Made by a program: the position numbers and the translations under genes
Notes under the pieces: model-generated
What the model was told of the DNA's origin: nothing
The model's input: only the letters and a program-made list of their open reading frames with translations
Database searches by the model: none
Assembly (NCBI GenBank): GCA_034927285.1
Contig: JAYFQF010000036.1
Coordinates: 1-38,552 of the forward strand
Source: JAYFQF01 sp034927285
Lineage (GTDB): Bacteria > Bacillota > Peptococcia > DRI-13 > UBA5745
Direction: 5' to 3'
Length of the DNA stretch: 38,552 nt
In this document: positions 16,292 to 23,368 of the stretch, in pieces
Layout of the letters: each line of letters starts with the position of its first letter
Position numbering within the stretch: position 1 is the first letter of the stretch

Positions 16292-16744
16292 ATGGATAAT
16301 TTATCCCGGGAGGTAATTAATTCCTTTATCAGCCTTACCGAAAAGATCGCCAACAGCAAAACCAATGTGCTAAATTTTGAAGGGGAGGATATGACCTTTT
16401 ACCGGGGGGAGATCCACATGATCAAAATGATCGGCGATTATCCGGGAATTTTCAGTTCCGAAATAGCGCGCAGGTTCGGTATCACCAGGGCGGTGGTGCA
16501 TAAGACCCTGATCAAGCTGGAGGAACGCCGGTTGGTGACCCGGGCCCAGGATGAAAAAGACAGAAAAAGGTTTCAGCTTTATTTAACCCCCAAAGGAAAG
16601 CAGGCATACCGATTTCATGAAGAATACCATAACCGGTACGATAGGGAGCTTTTTGATTATATACGAGGACTGCCCGGGCCGCAGCTGGAAGCGATCAAAG
16701 GGTTTATGGAGCACGCTAATAACCTGATTCAAAATCATGCCTGA
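16292..16744 (+). CDS. MarR-family transcriptional regulator
   Basis: The 150-residue protein has the MarR winged helix: recognition part FSSEIARRFGITRAVVHKTLIKLEERRLVTR split by the helix turn, followed by the wing with DEKDRKRFQLYLTPKG. Flanking helices form the dimer interface. MarR proteins bind palindromes as dimers and often respond to phenolic or drug-like ligands. The ATG at 16292 has GGGGAAAGG upstream; an in-frame ATG at 16238 lacks one. No obvious target lies next to it except the upstream lipoprotein operon, and a terminator follows. Confidence 0.93.
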   Translation: MDNLSREVINSFISLTEKIANSKTNVLNFEGEDMTFYRGEIHMIKMIGDYPGIFSSEIARRFGITRAVVHKTLIKLEERRLVTRAQDEKDRKRFQLYLTPKGKQAYRFHEEYHNRYDRELFDYIRGLPGPQLEAIKGFMEHANNLIQNHA

Positions 16745-16774
16745 GAACAAACCTTTCCGGAAAAGGAAGGGAAA

Positions 16775-16812
16775 GGGCGGCGGGAGCTGACATCAGTTCC
16801 CGCCGCCCTTTT
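16775..16812 (+). terminator. rho-independent terminator after MarR gene
   Basis: GGGCGGCGGGA (16775-16785) pairs with TCCCGCCGCCC (16798-16808) and is followed by TTTT. It separates the MarR gene from the convergent YfcC-family gene. Confidence 0.85.
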
Positions 16813-16914
16813 GCCCGTTTATGAACGACTGGCTGGTCTTGCGCACGCCTTTTCATCCGCCTGATGGCCGCCGTTGGTGGTGTTCAGAGATTTTACGGCT
16901 GTTTAGCCCGGGGA

Positions 16915-18324
16915 TTAAAAGGGCCCCCACTGAATAGCCTGGGCGATAATCAGGAACACGGCGCCGGTAGCCGTCCAAATAATAAACAGAGGCCACATAA
17001 ACTTAAACCATTTTTCGTAGGGCACCTTGGCAATAGCCAGAGTGGCCATAAAATATCCCGAGGTGGGGGTGAGAATATTGGAAATACCGTCGGCATACTG
17101 CAGGGCCAATACCGCGGTCTGCCTGGTAATATGGACAAGGTCCGCTAAAGGCGCCATGATGGGCATTGTGATTAAGGTCATGCCGCTTCCCGAGGGCACC
17201 AGAAAGCTGAAGACGGCCTGGACTCCCAGCATGCCCACGGCAGTGATGGAACCGGGCAGGCCTTTGACCCCCATGGACAGGGCATAAATCAGCGTATCAA
17301 TGATTTGTCCCTGGTTCATCACCACAACGATGCCTCTGGCCAGGCCGATAACCAAAGCCCCCATCAGCACGTCCTGGCACCCTTCCATGAACGCCTCACA
17401 GATCTCGTTGCCCTTCAGCCCGGCGATCAGGCCGGTTACGATGCCGATGGCAATGAAGGTACCGCCGATTTCGGGTAAATCCCATTGAAACCTCAATACG
17501 CCGTATATCATTACCGCAAAAAGGATCAACGCGGCAATCCCGGCTGTTTTTTGTCTGGGGGAAGCCTTCAGGGCTTCTTCGGATTGCTTCATATTTGCTT
17601 TGGTAACCAGGTCCTGCTCATAGACCTGGCTTAAGCCGGGATTTTTGCGAACCTTGACGGCATAGCGCATCACATACAGGATCCCGATGGCGGTGGTCAC
17701 GGCCAAGGTAACGATTCTGAAACGAATGCCCGAATATAGCGGTAAGCCGGCGATTTTCTGAGCGATCCCAACCGTGAAGGGATTTGTCAGGGCCGCGGTA
17801 AAACCGGCGCAGGAGCCTACCAAAGCGATTGCCGCGGCTGTAACCGAATCAAACCCCAGGGCCAAAACCAGGCCCAGGATAAGCGGCACATAAACCATCG
17901 TCAGCTCACACATTCCGATAAAAGCGTCCAGTAAGGCAAAGGCAATCATTAGTATTGGAATGATCAAGAGGCCTTTTTTGGAGAACTTCCGGGCGATATT
18001 GTCTACCACTACTTCAATGATCCTGGTTTTTTTGATAATGACAAAACCGCCGCCGACGCAAAAGGTAAGCACAACAATCCAGCCGGCATCCACGAAGCCC
18101 TGGGGAACGGCAATAAAAAGGCCCAATAAGGACACCGGGGTTTTTTCCACAAGATGATAGGAATCCGGGTCGATCATCATCCTGCCTTCAGGCCCTTCGA
18201 TACGGTCATATACCCCCGCCGGAACAATGTAGGTCAAGATGACCATAATCACGATAAATGAAAACAGCAAAGCGAATATGTGGGGCATCTGAAATTTTGG
18301 CTTCCTGGATTTTGGATTTTCCAT
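16915..18324 (-). CDS. YfcC-family permease (AbgT/DcuC-like)
   Basis: A 469-residue integral membrane carrier with about 12-13 helices of the YfcC/DcuC-type anion carrier family, which transports amino acids, peptides or dicarboxylates. Visible marks are the N-terminal IVPAGVYDR with the loop after it, an AFIGMCELTMVYVPLI stretch, and the C-terminal VFSFLVPSGSGMTLITMPI and YADGISNILTPTSGYFM. The start at 18324 is preceded by GAGGAGG at good spacing; a longer frame from 18381 would overlap the stop of the M20 gene. It lies 35 nt after the amidohydrolase gene on the same strand, which suggests that the carrier imports the amidohydrolase substrate. Confidence 0.9.
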   Translation of the reverse strand: MENPKSRKPKFQMPHIFALLFSFIVIMVILTYIVPAGVYDRIEGPEGRMMIDPDSYHLVEKTPVSLLGLFIAVPQGFVDAGWIVVLTFCVGGGFVIIKKTRIIEVVVDNIARKFSKKGLLIIPILMIAFALLDAFIGMCELTMVYVPLILGLVLALGFDSVTAAAIALVGSCAGFTAALTNPFTVGIAQKIAGLPLYSGIRFRIVTLAVTTAIGILYVMRYAVKVRKNPGLSQVYEQDLVTKANMKQSEEALKASPRQKTAGIAALILFAVMIYGVLRFQWDLPEIGGTFIAIGIVTGLIAGLKGNEICEAFMEGCQDVLMGALVIGLARGIVVVMNQGQIIDTLIYALSMGVKGLPGSITAVGMLGVQAVFSFLVPSGSGMTLITMPIMAPLADLVHITRQTAVLALQYADGISNILTPTSGYFMATLAIAKVPYEKWFKFMWPLFIIWTATGAVFLIIAQAIQWGPF

Positions 18325-18359
18325 TGGGTTCCTCCTCTCAATATTTTCGGCGATTTTTC

Positions 18360-19550
18360 TTAAAGCCGGGACGTGAGCCAATCAAGTCCGTTGAGATACG
18401 CAAGGGCCGTTTTGATCTGCATTTCCACACCGATCGAAAGGGTATCTTCGTCAAGATTAAAATGAGGGTGGTGGTGGGGATAGTCCGTGCCTTTCTCTTT
18501 GTCTCCCGTGCCGATGAAGGAAAATACCCCGGGAACCTTTAAGGCATATTCCGCAAAATCTTCGCCGCCCATCGTAATATAAGGAACCACATTTTCTGTT
18601 CCTGCCGTGGATACGGCGATCTTTTGGACAAATCCCGCAAGAGCGGGATCGTTTATTAAAGGCGAACTGCTCAACGTAAAGCGCAACGCATAGGTACACC
18701 GCTGGGCCTGACAGATCCCGCCGACGATCCGTTCAAACTTTTCTTTCAGCTGGGTGCCGTCCTCATATAAGAAACGAATCGAGCCTTCCAGTCCCACGCT
18801 TTCGGGAATGATATTCGGCGCGGTGCCGCCTTGGATTTTACCGAACAAAATGGCGGTGGACCGTAAAGGATCGATTTCTCTTGTGGTGATCCCCTGGACC
18901 GACTGGATAATATTGGCCGCCGCCAGGACAGGGTCTACGGCGGTATGGGGCGCTCCGCTGTGGCCGCCTTTGCCGGTGACCGTCAGAAAAAAATTATATT
19001 GTCCCGCCATAATGCATCCGCCTGCAACGCCGATCTGCCCGCTTCGCAGCGGAGACCATAAATGCAGGCCGAAAGCCGCTTCCACCTTGGGATCCTCCAA
19101 AACGCCTTCCTCAATCATCAGATACGCGCCGGCGTCTTCTTCATTGGGTTGAAAAACGAATTTAATATTTCCTTGCAGTTCGTCTTTATGGACGGCCAAT
19201 ATTTTGGCTGCGGTCAAAAGCATGGCCACGTGCCCGTCATGACCGCAGGCATGCATTTTTCCTTCGATCAGCGATTTGTAGGGCACCTGGTTTTCCTCCG
19301 TAATGGGCAGCGCGTCCATATCGGCCCGCAAAAGGATCGTGGCGCCCGGTTTGCTTCCCTTTAACAGGCCCACCACTCCGGTTTTGGCCATCCGTTTTAC
19401 TTCTATGCCGCAATTCTGCAAATAGTCGAAGATGATATCCGAAGTACGGTATTCCTCAAACCCTAATTCCGGATGCCGGTGAAGATCTCTTCTGATTTGG
19501 ATGGTCTCCGCTTTCAGCCGTTCGATTTCTTCCTTAATCTTCAAATTCAA
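18360..19550 (-). CDS. M20 amidohydrolase (N-acyl amino acid hydrolase type)
   Basis: A metal-dependent M20 peptidase/aminoacylase of about 396 residues, like hippurate hydrolase and indole-acetyl-amino acid hydrolase. It removes an acyl group from an amino acid or cleaves small peptides. Metal and catalytic marks: RRDLHRHPELGFEEYRTS at the start, DMDALPI, ACGHDGH, PNEEDAG, and the dimerisation lid with TGKGGHSGAPH. The GTG at 19559 has no separate Shine-Dalgarno because GAGGTG includes it; that GAGGTG fits the TTG at 19550 with 6-nt spacing, so I prefer the TTG. Co-directional with the YfcC-type carrier downstream. Confidence 0.88.
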   Translation of the reverse strand: MNLKIKEEIERLKAETIQIRRDLHRHPELGFEEYRTSDIIFDYLQNCGIEVKRMAKTGVVGLLKGSKPGATILLRADMDALPITEENQVPYKSLIEGKMHACGHDGHVAMLLTAAKILAVHKDELQGNIKFVFQPNEEDAGAYLMIEEGVLEDPKVEAAFGLHLWSPLRSGQIGVAGGCIMAGQYNFFLTVTGKGGHSGAPHTAVDPVLAAANIIQSVQGITTREIDPLRSTAILFGKIQGGTAPNIIPESVGLEGSIRFLYEDGTQLKEKFERIVGGICQAQRCTYALRFTLSSSPLINDPALAGFVQKIAVSTAGTENVVPYITMGGEDFAEYALKVPGVFSFIGTGDKEKGTDYPHHHPHFNLDEDTLSIGVEMQIKTALAYLNGLDWLTSRL

Positions 19551-19904
19551 AAATATCACCTCGTTTTCTGTCCGGAGCTATAATAAGCTCTCTTCTTTGT
19601 CAGAGTCTGATTTAAATTCCTTGTTTGAAGCGATCCCCATGGACAGCAGGATCAAAATCTGATAAAACAAAGGTGGAAGTTTGATGAATGGGGCTTAGGT
19701 GACGGTTGCGGGTCAGGCAGGGTCTGAATTATTTGATAAATAACTTTTTACTTTATCTTAATAAATAGCAATCAGAAAACAAGCTTCAAGGTGTAAGATA
19801 TGCCGCCGGAAAGAACTTTACAAATTGTATGAATCAGCCGTAAAGGATAAAGGGATAAAATAAAGAGGCAGGCTTGCCGGTGAATTTTTGGTAAAGGGGG
19901 GAAA
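19551..19904. promoter_or_regulatory. divergent control region of amidohydrolase and PucR genes
   Basis: This 350-nt segment has no credible gene. It contains the interrupted palindrome GAGCT-ATAATA-AGCTC (19575-19590) just before the amidohydrolase start, with a TATTAT -10-like box inside it on the minus strand. TACAA-A-TTGTA (19819-19829) lies toward the PucR gene. These are candidate operators for the PucR-type protein. Confidence 0.4.
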
Positions 19905-21479
19905 ATGGTGTTTACTTTACAGGACTTCCTTGAGTTGGATTACATCAATCCCTGCAAAATCATGACCCAGGTCCCGGATATGGGGCAAATTCCCATTCAC
20001 AGCATTTCCGTAATTGAAATCCCCGTGGATAATTTTATCCGGGCCAATGAAATCGTATTGACCACGGCTTTGGGCTGCTGCGAGGACGATTCATTATTAT
20101 TACGTTTCGTTAAAGAAGTATATGCTTCACAAGCCGCGGCCCTGGCGATTTCCCTGAAATCCAACTCCTATTATTTGCCGCCGTCGGTCCTTGAATTTGC
20201 CGAAGCCCACCGCTTTCCGATCATTATGCTGGCCTGGGAATGCCGTTTTGCCGAGATCATCGAAATTGTGCTGGAAAAAATCAAAAATGAACATTCCCTG
20301 ATCGCCGGGCGCTATGAGAAAATGCAAAAAGAACTGTTGTCCATGTATCTGAACAAGGAGGACCTGGACAAAGCAGCGGATCTGATGGCCCGGCACTTAG
20401 CATGTCACGTTTTGATCACCGATGAAAAAAATAACCTGAAGGGAGCGGATCTCAGACCATATCCCCAGGACTTCCAAACAAAACCGGACCGGGCCGCCGG
20501 GGCCCCTCTGGTGATGGCGATCCAGGCCAACGGCAAACTTTATGGCTATCTCATCCTGGAGGAAAAGAAGAAAAACAGGGACCTGCTTACGGAAAAACAC
20601 TATATAGAAAAATACGCCGTCATGCCCCTGACCTTATGGTTCAATATGGAAGATGTTATTAATATAACAACACTGAAGCTGAAAAACGATTACGTCTGGA
20701 ATCTGATCAACAATCGCTTTTCAGGCGCCGAGGAACGGCAGCTGCTGGGGAAGAAGCTGGGCTTTGACCTTCAGCGGTCCTATATTTGCATAATTTGCAA
20801 AATCACCGCCGGGGATCCGGTGAATATCTCCAAAGTCCTGGAACAGGAGATATTGGCCAGTATTTACTCTGTAGAAAGCCTGATCATCCAGATCAGCAAA
20901 AAACAAGGCCGGAAAATAATGTCCACCGCTGTCCAGGGAAATGTGGCGTTTTACTGTGAAAACAGGGACTTCGATCATGAAAAAAAAGTGTTCGATTTTA
21001 TTGACCTGATGGAAGAGGATTTAAAAAAATCTTACCCCCATTATCGTTTTTATTGGGGGATCAGTGAGATTCAAACCGGGGAAGCAAATTTTCATCAGCT
21101 TTACCTCGACGCGAATCTGGCCCTTTATGCCTGCCTTCATTCCGCTTCCGGCCGTAACAGAGGGACCTTTAAAGATTCGGCTGTCTTCAAAATACTTTCC
21201 ACGTTATCGGAGCATACGGAAATTCATCAGCTGTCACAAAAGGCATTGGCGCCGTTATTGGATTATCAGGCGAAACACTTTACGGAATTAATGGAAACCC
21301 TGATTGTTTTTATCAAGAACAATTACAATTTAAGTCAGACGGCACGTCAGCTTCATCTGCACCGTCAATCATTGATTTACCGGATGAAAAAGATTGAGGA
21401 GTTGACCGGTCTGGCTTTGGATGATCACAATAACCTTTTTTTGCTGGAGATATACACCAGGATGAATTCTACTTATTGA
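19905..21479 (+). CDS. PucR-family transcriptional regulator
   Basis: A 524-residue regulator with an N-terminal PucR domain (about 8-125, starting FTLQDFLELDYINPCKIM), a central CdaR/GGDEF-like region and a C-terminal helix-turn-helix of the HTH_30 type (about 465-520, NLSQTARQLHLHRQSLIYRM). PucR was first described as a purine catabolism regulator, but the family commonly controls nitrogen compound use. Its divergent position suggests it controls the amidohydrolase and permease. AAAGGGGGG precedes the ATG. Confidence 0.92.
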   Translation: MVFTLQDFLELDYINPCKIMTQVPDMGQIPIHSISVIEIPVDNFIRANEIVLTTALGCCEDDSLLLRFVKEVYASQAAALAISLKSNSYYLPPSVLEFAEAHRFPIIMLAWECRFAEIIEIVLEKIKNEHSLIAGRYEKMQKELLSMYLNKEDLDKAADLMARHLACHVLITDEKNNLKGADLRPYPQDFQTKPDRAAGAPLVMAIQANGKLYGYLILEEKKKNRDLLTEKHYIEKYAVMPLTLWFNMEDVINITTLKLKNDYVWNLINNRFSGAEERQLLGKKLGFDLQRSYICIICKITAGDPVNISKVLEQEILASIYSVESLIIQISKKQGRKIMSTAVQGNVAFYCENRDFDHEKKVFDFIDLMEEDLKKSYPHYRFYWGISEIQTGEANFHQLYLDANLALYACLHSASGRNRGTFKDSAVFKILSTLSEHTEIHQLSQKALAPLLDYQAKHFTELMETLIVFIKNNYNLSQTARQLHLHRQSLIYRMKKIEELTGLALDDHNNLFLLEIYTRMNSTY

Positions 21480-21600
21480 CAGAGTGTACGCTGCCTGCCG
21501 ATAGAATGGGCACTGCTTGCTGAAAGAAAGGCCCCTTCTTATTAACGGTATAGACGCTGCTTATTATTTTTCCTTATCATGTTTTTTGGGATATGTTTTC

Positions 21601-21629
21601 TTGACAATCTGGTATCTATTTTGTATGCT
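21601..21629 (+). promoter_or_regulatory. sigmaA-type promoter of MBL gene
   Basis: TTGACA (21601-21606) and TATGCT (21624-21629) are separated by 17 nt. The predicted transcript starts near 21636, leaving a leader of about 265 nt. Confidence 0.8.
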
Positions 21630-21664
21630 AGGAATACAATAGTCTTGAAAGCGCCTAGCTGACA

Positions 21665-21697
21665 TTTCTGCCTGGGTCTGGAATGACCCGGCAGAAA
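21665..21697 (+). promoter_or_regulatory. strong hairpin at start of leader
   Basis: TTTCTGCC-T-GGGTC (21665-21678) pairs with GACCCGGCAGAAA (21685-21697): 13 base pairs with one bulged T and a 6-nt loop. No T-run follows, so it is not a simple terminator. Confidence 0.75.
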
Positions 21698-21716
21698 CAA
21701 TTCCGAGTCGCGTTTC

Positions 21717-21885
21717 AAGCCCCTGGGACGAAAGAAATCGAGATCCCTTGCAACAAAAAAATGATCTGCGCTCCTGGAACAAAGAATAGTCGTCCCTGGG
21801 AAAAAAGAATAGTTGAAGCCCTTGGAAAAAGATAGTTAAAGCCCATGGATCAAAAAAACTCGAAGCTCCCGGAACAAAAGAACAG
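21717..21885 (+). repeat. seven tandem 23-28 nt repeats in MBL leader
   Basis: Units begin at 21717, 21741, 21769, 21793, 21816, 21839 and 21863; six are 23-24 nt and one is 28 nt. A rough consensus is AAGCCCCTGGAACAAAGAAT followed by AGTCG. The last unit abuts the Shine-Dalgarno AGGAGG (21886-21891). Unit length is not a multiple of three, so the tract is not a conserved coding repeat. Confidence 0.85.
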
Positions 21886-21899
21886 AGGAGGAAAATCCT

Positions 21900-22748
21900 A
21901 TGGTAAAACTGACAATCGTAGTGGAAAACACAGTGGCAATGCCTTTTTTGCCTGAAGTAAAGGCAGGGATGCTGGCAGAACACGGCCTGGCGGTGCTGAT
22001 CGAAGGAGAGATGGGGCGCTGGCTTTATGACACCGGCCGGGGTTCGGCTCTGGCGCCTAACCTTAAAACATTGGGGGTGGAAGCGGACTCTTTGGAAGGG
22101 GTCATTTTAAGCCATGGACATCTGGATCACGTCAGCGGCCTGACGGATTTGCTGAAGGCCCGGACGAAGCCTCTGCCCGTCTATGTTCACCCCGGTATTT
22201 TTGTCCGCCGCTTTAATAAAGTGGGAGAAGAACTGCGTCCCGTTGGGACTAAAACTTCTCAGGCGGAGCTGGAAGCCCTGGGGGCTTGCTTTCATTTCAA
22301 TGAAGAAGCCACAAGCCCCGCACCGGGACTTTGGCTTACCGGCGAAATCCCCCGGCGAAATCCGGTGGAAACCATCCGGGAACCCTTTTTCGTGGAAGGC
22401 GGGCAAGGGTTGGAGCCGGACCTGATCTGGGATGAACAGGCTCTGGTGATCGAAGGGGACAAAGGGCTTTTGGTGCTGACCGGCTGCGCTCATGCCGGCA
22501 TCGTGAATATCCTGACCCGGGTGAAAGAGATTTTGCCGGACCGGAAGATTCGGGGGGTTATGGGGGGCCTGCATCTTTTGAATGCCGGCCGGCAGCGGCT
22601 GGAATTAACCATTGAGACTCTGCGGGCGGAAGAGGTGGAATTTGTGGCCGTGGGCCACTGCACCGGCTTCCGGGAAACGGCGGCCATCGCCGAGGCCTTT
22701 CCCCAGAGCTTTAAGGGAATGAACGCCGGCGCCAGCTTCGAGGTTTAG
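21900..22748 (+). CDS. MBL-fold metallohydrolase (COG1237-like)
   Basis: The 282-residue protein is a metallo-beta-lactamase fold hydrolase. The metal motif is SHGHLDHVSG with His72, His74, Asp76 and His77. Further His ligands lie in LTGCAHAGI and VGHCTGF. The overall order resembles the group annotated as 7,8-dihydropterin-6-methyl-4-(ribofuranosyl)aminobenzene phosphate synthase-like; that name is from a distant archaeal relative and the real substrate here is unknown. GAGGAGG precedes the ATG. It is monocistronic, with its own promoter and a long repeat-bearing leader. Confidence 0.85.
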   Translation: MVKLTIVVENTVAMPFLPEVKAGMLAEHGLAVLIEGEMGRWLYDTGRGSALAPNLKTLGVEADSLEGVILSHGHLDHVSGLTDLLKARTKPLPVYVHPGIFVRRFNKVGEELRPVGTKTSQAELEALGACFHFNEEATSPAPGLWLTGEIPRRNPVETIREPFFVEGGQGLEPDLIWDEQALVIEGDKGLLVLTGCAHAGIVNILTRVKEILPDRKIRGVMGGLHLLNAGRQRLELTIETLRAEEVEFVAVGHCTGFRETAAIAEAFPQSFKGMNAGASFEV

Positions 22749-22759
22749 ACCAGGAGCCG

Positions 22760-22824
22760 TTTTACCATATTTTATCTGATCCTTTACTCCCATAGGCTAT
22801 CCCTTATTTTATAGCGATGATAAA
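22760..22824 (+). repeat. 65-nt dispersed repeat, copy A
   Basis: This starts TTTTACCATATTTTATCTGA and ends near GATGATAAA. The first 37 nt match copy B (23106-23170) at about four positions in five, and both end in TGATAAA after a variable middle. Confidence 0.6.
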
Positions 22825-22951
22825 TCAGAATGTTAAATCGAACCAAGCAACCGCAGGCGCTTCCGCGCTTCAGCGGCTGTTGCCCAAGACGGGATAAGAG
22901 CCTGGCGGAAGCCCAGCTCAATATAATCAGGCAGTAATAATAAAAAATGTG

Positions 22952-23010
22952 AGAGCGTGTCGCTCAACGTTTCAAATCAACGTTTTGCGGCACGCTCTTT
23001 TTTTATCTTC
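22952..23010 (+). terminator. strong rho-independent terminator
   Basis: AGAGCGTGTCGC (22952-22963) pairs with GCGGCACGCTCT; an inner AACGTT/AACGTT pair extends the stem, and seven or more T residues follow. It probably ends the transcript from the MBL gene or a separate RNA over 22840-22950. Confidence 0.93.
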
Positions 23011-23096
23011 AAGTGAATGCCTTAAGAATCGAATGGTTTTCAGGTAAATGTCTTGAGAATGATTTGCACGTGAATACCTTGAGGACCGAAATCCGC
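23010..23096 (+). repeat. three degenerate ~27-31 nt repeats
   Basis: Units starting CAAGTGAATGCCTTAAGAAT, CAGGTAAATGTCTTGAGAAT and CACGTGAATACCTTGAGGAC follow one another. They share the core GTGAATNCCTTGAGAA. Confidence 0.65.
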
Positions 23097-23105
23097 CAAA
23101 CACCA

Positions 23106-23170
23106 TTTTACCGGATTTTAACCGGTCCTTTACCCCTATACGTCGCCCGCGTCTTATGTTGGTGATAAAA
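23106..23170 (+). repeat. 65-nt dispersed repeat, copy B
   Basis: Second copy of the element at 22760-22824; it starts TTTTACCGGATTTTAACCGG and ends GGTGATAAA. Position upstream of the chemoreceptor gene suggests a regulatory role for one or both copies. Confidence 0.6.
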
Positions 23171-23368
23171 TTGTAGAAGGAGGAATCATATCAGGGAAAA
23201 AACGGTTTTTTTCTGTAACCATACGAAATTATCTTTTCCCATGGGAGGCGAAGCATACGAAACGGAGACCTGGTATGCCACCGATAGATGAAAGGAACCG
23301 GAAATGCTTGAGGGGAGTCAATTTGCTGTGGGATGCTATAAAAAATTGAAAAGAGAGGACGAAATATT

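Larger units (their letters stand above)
21480..21900 (+). other. spacer with promoter, hairpin and repeat leader
   Basis: This 420-nt gap after the PucR gene has no credible gene. Its first 120 nt show no clear terminator. From 21601 it holds a promoter, a strong hairpin and seven repeats that form the leader of the MBL gene; these are listed separately. Confidence 0.6.
22749..23368 (+). other. 620-nt non-coding segment with structured RNA signals
   Basis: No credible gene. It contains two related 65-nt stretches (22760-22824 and 23106-23170), a GC-rich structured segment (22840-22920), a strong terminator (22952-23010) and three degenerate repeats (23010-23096). A weak ACCGATAG near 23280 resembles the -10 of motility-type sigma promoters and might serve the chemoreceptor gene, but the -35 is poor. 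Confidence 0.5.

Noticed and set aside
21717..21885. CRISPR array interpretation of the repeats before the MBL gene
   Set aside because: Units are contiguous and diverged with no spacers, and no cas genes are present.
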